Shown: piece after piece, positions 17,660 through 29,600 of the stretch
How positions within the stretch are numbered: position 1 is the first letter of the stretch
Layout of the letters: every line of letters begins with the position of its first letter
From: a virus
DNA: 64,000 nt
Strand: one strand, 5' to 3'
IMG/VR virus record: IMGVR_UViG_3300028275_000018
Location: 1 to 64,000 of that record
Program-made: the position numbers and the translations under genes
The notes under the pieces: model-generated
Database searches by the model: none
Seen by the model: the letters and a program-made list of their open reading frames with translations, nothing else
What the model was told of the DNA's origin: nothing

Positions 17660-20600
17660 ATGGCATTTGATATCACTGGACAGCTAAATCTTCGTTTGGC
17701 CTCTGGGGCGGTTCGCCAAATCGCCAATGAAATCAACTCAGGACTACGCGCTTCGGGCGTTGGCGCCGTCAATGTGCCAGTCCGTGCCGACGTCAATGCC
17801 ATCCGTAGCGTGGTCAACGAGATTGGTCAGGCCACCAATGCTGTGGAGCGGTTCGCCCAGCAGTCCGGCTTGGCCTTCAAGCGTTTCACCGCTTTCAGTA
17901 TCGCCGCTATCCCTTTTATCCAGGTTGCCTCAGGTATCAGGTCCGCCATCAGCGAGGCTGTTGAATTTGACAAACAGATGGTCCGCCTGCGACAGGTTGC
18001 CACCGGGGCGGGTTCCGAGGTTGGGGCGATTGGCCGCGAGGTCAGCCGTTTGTCGACCAGCCTGGGCGTTTCCAGCCAAGACCTGATCAAGACGGCGGTG
18101 ACGCTAAAACAGGCCAACTTGTCGATCAATGAGACCCGAGACGCCCTGGAGGCGCTGGCCAAGTCCGCCCTGGCCCCCAACTTCGACTCAGTCGAGCAGA
18201 CGGTCGAAGGCGCCATCGCCGTGATGAACCAGTTCAAGATCAAGAGCAAGGACCTGGAGGCCGCCCTCGGCTCCATGAACGCGGTAGCCGGCGAGTTCGC
18301 CGTCGAAGCCAGCGACTTGATCGAAGTGGTGCGTCGGGCTGGTGGTGCGTTCGCCGCGACGGGTGGCGACCTCAACCAACTGCTCGGTTTGTTCACTTCG
18401 GTGCGTCAGACGACTCGCGAATCGGCCGAATCGATTGCCACCGGCTTGCGCACCATCTTCACCCGCATCCAGCGTAACGACACCGTGGAGTCGCTGAAGC
18501 AGATCGGCGTACAATTGCGCTTCACGCGTGACGAGGCCTCCAAGGCGGGGGATCTGGGGCTGGAGAACCAGTTCGTCGGTGCCTACGAGGCGGTGCGTCG
18601 ACTTTCGGCCGCCCTCACCCAGCTTCCCCAGGCTGATCCACGCTACAGCGCCATCGTCGAAAACCTGGGTGGTTATCGTCAAATCTCCAAGGTCATTCCG
18701 TTAATCCAGGAGTTCGCGGTCAGCGAACGCGCCCTGATGGTGGCGGAAGCCGGGCGCATCAGCCTCAATGTCAATGCCGCCCAGGCTGCTGACAGCTACG
18801 CCAATAAGTTGACCAAGCTCAAGGAGAGCTACCTGGAGTTCGGGCGTTCCATGATGGATACGCAAGGATTCAAGGCGACCTTCGGGGCGTTCGAGGAGAT
18901 CGCCAAGGGTATCCTGTCGATTACCAACGCCCTGCGTCCGGTCCTGCCCCTGCTGACCGCCTTCGCCGCTGTCCGGATCGGCTCCAATATCGGCCCGTTT
19001 ATCGCCAACTTTGGCCGAGGCGCCACCACCGGCAACCAGCACCTGCTGACCAGGGCCAGCGGCGGTATCGTTCCCGGTGTCGGCGACAGTGACAGCGTGC
19101 CCATGGCGTTGCAGCCGGGTTCCTTTGTCGTCCGCAAGTCCTCGGTCAAGAAAGCTGGCGCCTCCAACCTGGCGCGCATGGCCAGCGGTGCCGTGCCCAC
19201 GATGTTGACGCCCGGCGAATATGTCTTCTCCCCCAGCGAAGCCAGGAAGATCGGCCTGTCCCGACTGAAGCATCTGAACGCGTCCGGCATGGTTCCGGGC
19301 TTCAATGATGGCGGCGAGATCGAAGAGTCTGGCATCTTTTTGCGCAATCGGATTGAGCAGATAGCTCGTAAAAATGGTTTTAATTTGACCGCAACCGAAT
19401 TGAACAAACTACTTGAAAACGTCGAAAAAGCTTTGCCTGACATGAAAATGATCGGTGAGATCAGGGGAAAGGCCCGTTCGGCCACCGACGTGAACATGAT
19501 TGGCACGGGCATGCACGATGTCCAAAAAGCCATTAAAAAACTAAACAACGAGGGCGTCAAAACACTTGCCGATACTATGGGGTTGGATATCACTGGCAAA
19601 ACCGGCGCCGGTCTCAGAACTTCCTTGATGGACAAACTGAATCCGACCAGCACTCAAGGACGCATTAAAAATATTCTCAGCATGGACATGGCCGGAACCG
19701 GCCTCCAAACTAACGGAACAATATATTCGTCTGGCGATGTTTTTTCGCAGATACTTGAAGAAGCAAAAGCCAACCTGAAAAGTTCGACAGGAGAAGGATC
19801 AAGTTATGAGACGATGAAGACACTGCGCTCCGAAATTGTCAAGGAGTACGAGGCGCGCAACAAGAAGAAATTCCCTCCGGCTTTTCAGCTTGGCGAGAAA
19901 TACGAAGATATTGATTCGCTCGGCATTGATGACATTATCGCTGACGTCACAAGGCCTGGTCGTTCTGGGGCTGGCTTCGACACAAATCAAATTTGGAATC
20001 TGCTGAAAAGCGGTGTTGGCCCCAAGCCTGGACTCAGCGAAAAGCTGGTCGAGCAATACGATCAGTTGAGGTCGACATATGACATTGGATCTGATTTTGA
20101 TCCTCTCGAAGCGTCAGTACGCAAATATCTGGTTCCTTTTCAGGATGAAGGCAAATCTGTAGCCGATTACGCCAGCATGACTGGCAAAGATGTCAAACCG
20201 CCCACCAAAGCTGAATTGGCAAAACGCGAAGCCGCCATTAAAAAACAACAAAAAGAAGAAGCAAAGAAAGAGAAAGAATACCAGGACAGAAAAGAAAAAG
20301 AACGCAAGAAAAAAGAACGCGAAGAGGCTATGGCCGAAGCGAAGCGGCTGAAAGCTGAACAAAAAGAACTAGAGAAACGAGCGAGGATTGATCAACAAGA
20401 ACTGGAAAAAGTTGGCGGACAAGCTCCGTCGACAGGCATCCTGGGTCAGAACATTGTGACCGCAAAAGCTGTTTCAGCAAGGAGGCAGCAGTTTGCAGAA
20501 GTGGCCACTCTTGAACAGAAGACAGAGATTCTTCAAAGTGGTTTGCCTCAAAGGACCGGGGTCGACATCAATGACATGTCGCCCATGCATTTGCGAAGGC

Positions 20601-23600
20601 TGGCGGAAAAGCTGAAGAAGCAAAGTCTGCTTTCCCAGGAACAGTACGACGAGATCGCCGACGCAGTCAGCAGTCCCGGATTCAGCGGACAGGCCCCGCC
20701 GGCTCTTGTAGCCGCCATGAAGGCGCGTGAACAAGCCGCTGAACAAGAAAGCAAGGACATTGCTGCGGCGAAAACGGCAACAAAAGAAGCTGTCAAATCC
20801 AACGCGAAAAAAACTGCCGCCAAGGTTAAAAAGGAAGCAGTAGACGCCAAGGTGGCAGACGTTCAAAAGCAAGAATCTTTATCGACACAACCAGCTGTTG
20901 GCGCGACCGAAAAATTCTTGCAGACTTTGCCTATTTATCAAGAACCCAAAAATCAAGGTAATTTGATTGATCCGGCAGGCGGCACTATTCCAGACGATCT
21001 GAAGCCAATCCCAACCGGAAATCAAACACCACGTCGTTGGCGCTTAACGGTTGGTGCTGGTCCAACTAATTTGCCTGATGTTTTGCCCGATTTGGTTTTA
21101 AGACCTTCTGTTTCTGGCGGTGACAGTGGCGGTAGCGATGATGGCTCAAATCGTCGTTCACGCTCTAGAGCTGGTGCTGGCCCCACCAATATGATGGACA
21201 TCTTGCCTGACTTTGAGTCTATGAGGCTGATGGTTGGTGGTCCGGGTGGCGGTGGCCCAGGTGGACCTGGAGGTGGCGGTGGACCTGGCGGTCCTGGTGG
21301 TGGTGGCTCGGGTGGGTCTGGCGGTAGCGGCCAAGGCGGTTCAGGTAGATCTGGTGGAAATGGCTCAGGTGGTGGTGGGGGTAGCGGTCCAGGCGGTGGT
21401 GGTCCTGGGGGTCCAGGAGGTGGCGGTGGTGGTCCTGGGGGTGGTGGCCCAGGCGGTCCAGGCGGTCCTGGGGGTGGTGGCCCAGGCGGTCCTAGTGGTC
21501 CAGGCGGACCTGGAGGTGGTTCAGGTGGTGGTGGTCCTCCCGACAACCCTTTTGATCCAGCCCGCACCTACGGCAGAAACTTTGATCTATACGGTGGTTC
21601 TCCCGATCGATTTTTTGCTCGGTTGGCGACAATATCTAGAAACAACAACGATATTGGTCCGCTCAGCAGGACAGTTTCGACAATTGGCGCGGAAGATATG
21701 CCACGCTTTTTGTCTGAAATGTCTCGAACGCAAGAAACTGGCAACATTCTTTCAAGAACCATATTGCGGGCTTTGGAGCGTACTCGCCCAGAACTCAGTA
21801 ATAATCAGCGTTATCAAATGGCTCAAGAGCAAGCCACAAATATTTTTGATAATGCAAACTCTATCATTAGAGCACAAGAGACAGCAAACGAGGCTGAGTT
21901 TCGGAGAACACAAGCGCAACAGCGGTCGCAAGATATCCGCAATCTTCCGCAAATGGTCAGCACCGTCAACGATTTGCGTGAACGGGCAATTGCTGACCCG
22001 ACTTTTCATGCAGAATATACGCGTGTTTTTAACGAGCTAAACGAAACTGCTCGTCGGATCGGCATGAATGAGGGCATCGACCCGAATCTTCTTGTCGGCA
22101 TGGAAAACGGCCGCATGCGGATGTCGACGGTACACCAAGGAAATCTTGATGCGTCCGCTCGTGAAAACGACATCATGGCGGAAAACGCCACTCGTCAAGC
22201 AACAAGAGCGCGTGAACAGGCCGAACAGCTTGCCCGTCAACTTGAGGGTATTGGTGCCAACATAAGCCGCGACGCCAACGGGCTGGAGTCTGTTCAGTTT
22301 GCGGGAGGGGCCAATCTTTTTGGCGCCGGCACCAATATTGTCAACGAAATGCCTCAAGATTCTCTTGGTAGAATTCTTGAGCGCAGAATCAACGATCGCA
22401 TCGCACAAATTGATCCAAATGGTCGTGGTCGAAACATCAGCGACGCTACTAGACAGTCTGTTGAACAAGAAGAAACCCGTCGTCTACATGACGAATGGGT
22501 CAATGGTCGTCGCAATCAGATCGCAGCAGAGCGCGGATTGACTAATATGACGGCTGCCACCACAGCCGCCTCAGAAGAATTCATGCGTTCGCTTGAAAAT
22601 GGCACTCGTGCAATCGAGCGGCAAACGGCCACCGGTAATGTCGTTGTCAACAGGCAGTCTTTCGACCGAGGCAACACTGGCGACGCCAGGTCAAACAGCT
22701 ATCAAGATGTGATCAATCGGCGTCTAGCAACCGAAATGCGAAGGGTAGATCCAACTGGAGCTGGTGCCAATCTGCCGGAACAAACCAGAGCCAGACTCCT
22801 GCAAAGGGTGATCAACCAGACCAACGAGCAGCTCCTCGCGTCGCTGCAAACGCATGTCCGCCTGGAAAACAGGATCAACGACAGCGAAGTCGTGCTCGAG
22901 ATGGCCAACAGGCGGCTGGCCGACGCTATCGAAAACAACGTAGATGTTCAAGACAGGAACGGACGCGCTGTCCTCCAGGACACGGCAAGGCGCGGGTACG
23001 ATCGTCCAGGCTCCAGGCTTTCCGCTTTTGGCGGCATGGCTGCCCAGAAAATCGGCGGCATGTTCACTAGCCAAACCGGATTCTTTGCCTTGCAAGCCGG
23101 AGCCTCCTTCCTGGGCGACTACGCCAGCCGTTCGGCCGGAAGCGCCGAGGCGGCCGTTGAATCGGGTTCACAAAACAGTTTTGTTAACACCAGGGCCGGC
23201 GGCTCGGCCCTCCAGGGGGCCGGTCTGGGTGCCTCTGTGGCCATGGGGCTTGGCTTCACCGGCATAGGCCTTGGCGTGTCGGCGGCTGCCGGCGCCCTCC
23301 TGATGTTCACCGACTCGCTGAAGGCGGCTGCCAACGAGGTGTCCGAGGCCTCCATCGCCTCCTCCATGAAGAAGATGAACGACTCGTTGTCCAACTTCGC
23401 CAAGGGCATGACGACGATCGACCCGACGACCATCCGCAGGCTCCAGACTGACATCGACAACCAGATGTCGCAGGTGGCCCGGAGGAACTCCTCCATCTTC
23501 GGACTGATCCCCTACTACTCCAACGAAAGCTTCAACGGCGAACTGGACGTGCGTCGACGCGAGATGGCATCGGCTCAGGTCCCGGCCCAGATGGACGCCC

Positions 23601-26600
23601 TCACCAAGATCATCGAGGAGCAGGCCAAAAACAACGCCAACGACAATGCCATCAACAATGAGCGCACCCGGCGTCAGTTGTTCGAGGAAGCCATCTACCG
23701 GTCCAGGCAGGGGCTGGGCGGATCGTTGCTGGGTCGGGTGGCATCCGGCACCAACCAGAGCTTCGAGTCCCTCGAAAAGAAGCTTTTCGACTCCTTCAAG
23801 CGCATCCAAGAGAACGAGGTGTCCCGCAAAAAGCAGGAAACGGTGGAAAGCAGCGTCAACAACGCCGCCGCCATGTTCAACAACTTCAGTTCGGTTCTGA
23901 GTTTTGCCACCCAGAGGCTGACATCGATGGCTTCGGCCACGAAGAGCCTGACCGACATCATGGACGGTTCCGTGTCGGTTTCGGCTGGAACCAGCCTGGC
24001 CGACTCGTTGCAGCGCCCCTTCTCGGGCGACACCAGCGAGTTCATGTCGGCTGTCAGGTCGATCACATCGATGGCCGGTGCCGCTGGCGGCGACGTCGAG
24101 AAGTCAGCCGAGGTCGTGTCCGTCACCGGCAGGATTCTGCCGAGCATCATCAGTGCCATCAGGTCGCAACCTTCGCGTGAACTGGCAGTCGGCCAGAACT
24201 TCTCCGTACAGATCGCTGATATGCTGCGACAGAGACTCCAGGACCAGGGTCTCGACGCCAATGCCATCTCGTCCGTCACCAACCTGATCCAGTCGCAGCT
24301 TGGCGAGGAGGATTTCACCAAACTGCTGCGCAAGACCGGCGAGGACATGGGGGCGGTCGTCAACGACCTCCTGGCCCCGATCGCCGAACCCCTGAGAAAA
24401 AACCTCGGCAGCATGGGGCAGAACCTGGCCGAAAAAGCCAAGATTTTCGCCAACGACCTGAGCGAACTCGGTTCCAGGGTCCGCGCTGTCGGGGAGCTGA
24501 TGGACCGCGCCAACAGCGCCCAGATCAACGCCGAACGGAATCGCGTGCAGACAATGCTGCGCCGAGGCGCTATCCGCGACGACTCCGGCGAAGAAGCCCT
24601 GTTCGATCTAGCGTTGCGCCAGCAGGATTTGCGACAGGCCAGGCTGACCGGTTTCGGCGGCAACGCGGTATTCAGGAAACCTCAGGACATCGCCAACGCC
24701 CAGAATCCCGAGAAAATCAACGAAGCCCTGCGTGCGACCGTCGCCCAGATAGCCGCTGTAGAGAAGAAAATCAACGCCGCCAACAGGGACGGCAACAACA
24801 AAGCGCAGTTTGACGCCCAGAACGAGATGTCCAAACTGAAGGTGCGTGCCGCCGACCTTGGACAAGCCCTCAAGAACCTTACCGACACTACCGAGAGGAA
24901 CGCTGTTGCCCAAGATAGACTGAATAAGATCCAGGCAGACCGCGAGGGACGGCAGAGCCTCGGCCTTCGCTACGCCACTTCCAATCTGGAAGGTCGCTCG
25001 GAAATCGCCAAGTCCTTCTCGTTGATCAGTCAGGCAGCACAGATGGGCAGCGCCGCGCCGTTCTCTGTGCGCGACCAGAATCAGATCTTCAGCACCCTCT
25101 CTTCGCTGTCGCCGCAGATGCGCCTGCAAGGTCTCGGCGGTATTTCGGTCAAGGAATTGACCACCCAGCTTCTCAACAGCACCTTTGGGGGAGCGTTCGA
25201 TCTGGACCCGCAGTCCGCCGCCATGGAAAAGGCGCTCGACAGCTTTGTTCAGCAAAATTTTGATATTGCCTCCAGGGCAGCGCAACTTCAAGTCGACACC
25301 CAGGAGCAATTGCTCGGGGACTTCTTCACAAAGCTGCAAAGCAACCAGCAGGCTTTCCTTGAAAATATGGCCAAGGCGATGGCAGACGTCGCCAAACAGG
25401 GTCTGGAAACGCAGCGGTCGATGGCGATCACCCGCGTCAAGGACCTGGAGAAGAATGTCGGGGACACTTCCATCCTTGGCAAGCTTGGCGTCAAGACCGA
25501 CGACGAGTTCAAGATGTTCGCCGGAGCCATCAGGAATCCAAATGTCGGCGCCATGCTCGAAGCTGGCAACAGGATCATGGGCGGCGACAAGCTGATGGAA
25601 CGCGCCCGCGGCGGGGCCGACAATTTCGCCGGCAAGCTTGCGGGTTCGGTCGGGGAGATGAGTGTCCGGGAGACCGTCGGCACGGCGGCTGGGGCCATCA
25701 AGACCCAGCTTGAGGAAATCGGCTTCACCGACGAGAAGGACCGCAGCAACATCCTCGTCAAGATGGATCAGTATTTCCGCGATCGCGGCATCAACAAGAA
25801 CTTCGTCAACGCCGAAGAGGATGTGAAGAAGGCCCTGATTGCTGCGTCGGCGTCCGTGATCGGGGAGCGCACCAAGTCCGCCCGGGACGATTTCTCCAGG
25901 GCTGAAACGGGCCTGCGCAACAGCACCTCCCTGCCCGATTCGATCATCAAGAATCTTGCCCAGGGTGCCCAGAGGGACTTCGACACCGTCACGCTGTCAT
26001 CGCTGGAGAGGTCGGTCGGCATCGTCAACGGCATGAATGTCGGCTTCACCAAGATGGGCGAGTTGCTGAAGGAAGCCAAAGACAAGCTGGACAGCCTGAA
26101 CAAGGCCATAGGGGATGTGGCTCCTGTCCGACGGGCTGGCGGTGGTCCGATCAGATTCTTCAACAAGGGTGGGTGGGGTTCGGAGGGCAGTAGCACGCCC
26201 CACTCCTCCGACACGGTCAACGCCCGCATCGCACCGAACGAGTTTGTGGTTTCTTCCGTCGCCGCCCAAAAGAACAAGGCCCTCCTGGAGCGGATCAATT
26301 CCGGCATGCCGGCCTTTGCCGAGGGAGGCGAGGCAAACGAGGCCTTTGGCCGCATCGGTGATCTTGGCAAGGGCGTCAAATTCGACTCCAATCTTGCCAA
26401 TTCGACCATGAGCAAGGATGACCTTGAGAAGTCCAAAGAGCTGATCCGGAAGAACGCCACCCTGCTGTTCCTGTCCCAGATCAAGAGCATGGACAAGGAG
26501 AAGCGGACAGCTTTCCTCGACAAGCAGATCGGCATGATCGGCAAGGAGCTGCCCAAGAACGATCAGCAGGCCGGGGTGTTCGACGCTCTGATGCAGGTCA

Positions 26601-29600
26601 TCAAGATTCGCCAGGAAAAGAAAAAGGTTTACGACGACGCCATCAAGGCCCAGGAAGACCAGAAGAACGCCCCTGTTTTCCCGGATCTTCTGCCAAAACT
26701 GGACGGGTACCACCTGTCCCTGCGACAGGCCTCCGTCAGCAAGGCCTTTGGCAGTCCGCCGTTCCAGGTTGAAAGCATCATCTCCGGCATCAAGGACACG
26801 GTCGACAGCCTGGCTGCCCAGGAAGAAGCGCAAAGGACCGCCGCGAAGGATGTGAGCAAGGCGTTTTCCGCCTCGGCCGGCGAGAGCATTGAAGATCTGA
26901 TCAACAACGAACCCCGGCTCATTGAGTTCAAGAATCTGATCAACGACTTCATGTACCGCCAGGCCTTGTCGTCCCCGGCTTTCCGCGGTCTTGAAACACT
27001 GGGAGAGTGGAATTATACCGACAAACAAATGGAAAAAGACAAGTCGCTGCGGATGATCCGGAAAAACCATCCGATCTCTGTCATCGAAGGACTGTACACA
27101 GGCAAGAATGCGCTGCGCGAAAAGGCCAACCAGGAACTGTCCGAACAGAATTATCCCCAGGGGCCTGAGGAGTACACCAAGGAAATCTACGCGTTGATGG
27201 TTGGTGAGGTGTCGGCCAAGATCAGGTCCGCCGAGGATCTGCGCAAGAATGTCGAGTCGGTCCTCAGAAGCCGACGCAAGTTCGATGAGATCAAAGCTCC
27301 CGATTTCGACCAGGCCATCCTGGAGGCCATCGACCAGACGATCGCCAAACTGAAGGAGGACAACAAACAATTCCCTGGGCTGATGGCCAATTTTGGTACA
27401 GCAAAGGTATCTGCGGACAATCGCCGAAATGCTTTTGTCACGCCGGAAAAGCGTCTGGCGGAAATGGTGTCGAGCGTCAAACCGGAAGCAATAGACGCGA
27501 AGACCATGGTTGGTCTGGTGAAACAGCAGGGACTGGCCAAAGAAGCAGAACTCTTCAACAAAGTCAATCCGGCGTTGCAGACCAAAATACTTAACGACGC
27601 TATGAGTCGGATTGAAACCGGCAAATACAAGCCCGGTGAGCTGGATTTGATTAAAAGCATGGGTCTGGACCTAACAGACACGTCCAATATTTCAGCTGAA
27701 GAGCTAGAGAAATACCGCGAACAAGAACCGAACATGCCGGTGATTCAACGTGCCTACTTGCGTCACCTAATGAGAGAAGCAAGCTTTAAGGCCGATCTCC
27801 TAAAAAGGGACCCAAACACTTTTAACGAAGGTGAAAAAACTCTCTATCTGATGAACCAAGAGAGGATCGCTCAATCTTATGCCCTAGAAAGGATTCAAGA
27901 CAAAGAGGAGCGCATCAAGCTCGACAGGTTTGGCCGCTTCCTGATTGCCAATCCGGCGCTGATCCAGGCCCGTATGTCCGACGCGGAAGAAAAAGGAGCT
28001 AAAACATACGCTGAAGAAGCGGCCTTGCTCAGCATGATCCTGGGTCTACTTGGCAAACCGACCACCTTCCCCAGCGTGGCCAAGGTGTTCAAGGACAGAC
28101 CGATCACTCCGGGCGCCAAGGTGGGCGCGGAACAAGCGCCGGTTGCCCCGGCCGAATTCGGCATGGAAGAAGCGGGCGGGATGAAATTTGCCACGGGCGG
28201 TCTGGTCCCGGGCGTCGGCAACACCGACTCCGTTCGCACTAATCTCCCGGTCGGCAGTTATGTCATCCGGAAGTCCTCGGTGCAAAGTCTGGGCGCGAAC
28301 ACCCTGGCCTCGTTGCCACACCTGGCCAAGGGTGGCGTGGTCCCGGCCATGGTCATGCCCGGCGAACACATCTACACTCCGGAAGAAGCTTCCAAGATAG
28401 GCGTTGGCAATCTCGATTACATCAACAAGAACGGCAAATTGCCAGGCTTTGAAAGGGGCACGCCAGGTGGCGTCAAAGCAGACGCTAATGCGCGGGCAGC
28501 TGCGGCCAATGGCTTCGGGGTTCCAAAGCCTCCAGCATTCAACGATCCCAACTGGCAGATGATCCCCAACGGGGACGGCACATTCCGTCTGGTGCAAGCC
28601 GGTGGGGCGCGTTGGGGTGCCGCGCAAAACATGATGCCCGGCATGATGCCAGGCGTCAACGTCCAAATGCCGCCCGCCCAGGTTGGTATGCCGATCAACA
28701 ACCCGCTGATGGGCATGGCCATGGGTCAGGGGGCCAACGGCAATGCAGGCGCCGTCAAGATGCCTGGTCAGAATGAAGGCAACGCTGCCGCCGAGCTTGA
28801 GCAAATCATGGCGGGCAACCTGATGGCCGCCAATAAGGACCTTGATATCCTGGGCGCGAAAGCGGAGTTCTATCAGCTTCGCAACCAGATGCGCAACCCA
28901 CGCGCCAGGACCAAGGAAAATGTCGCCAGACTACGCGAACTCTACGCCCAACTGAGCAATCCGGTGATTGCCCAGATGGATGCTGAAAAACGCAGAAGCA
29001 GCGCCGAGGAGGCTCTCGCACTTTTCCAGAATTCCCCCAAGGAATTCTTCGCCCTGGTCAACAGCTTCCGCGCCGAAATGTCAGACAAGAAGAAGTCCTA
29101 CAAGGAGCGCCTAGCAGCCAAAGAAAAATACGAAGAGTATTCTTTTGCGGCCAGAATGATACCTCCACAGGCTCTGCGGGCGGCAATGGCCGGAAACAAT
29201 CAGCCGAAGGGACCAGCCAACAATGACCTGATCGCAAAAGAGTGGGAAAAGAAACGCGCCGATGTCGCGGCTCACAACGAACGGATGCGCGCCACCGGAA
29301 AAATTCCCAAAAACGGCCCAGAAGCTGTTGAGCAACACAATATCGGCGTGGAGATTCGTCGCGGCAAGCAGCTGAGCGGACCCGAAGCGGTTGCTGCTCA
29401 TAACGCCAGGGTCAAGGCTAGGGAACAGGATCGTCCCGCCCCCAATCCGGAAGCTGCCAGGGCCGACCATCTCAAGAAGATGCTGGACACCGCCCAGGAG
29501 AACTACCTGAAGACCGGAGATCCGCGTTTCCTCGAAGAAATCAACAAACTAAAGAACCCAGGACAAGTCAAAGCCCAGGAACAAGCCGAAGCTCAACGAG

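Noticed and set aside
20114-20362. Minus-strand Phe/Leu-rich frame resembling a membrane protein
   Set aside because: It is the shadow of the KE-rich coil in the tape measure gene.
21234-21545. Collagen-like Gly-X-Y repeat
   Set aside because: Pro, Ser and Gln residues fall in all three phases, so Gly is not kept at every third position over the tract.
21022-21567. Minus-strand Pro-rich frame
   Set aside because: It mirrors the Gly-rich tract of the tape measure gene and has no ribosome site or neighbours.
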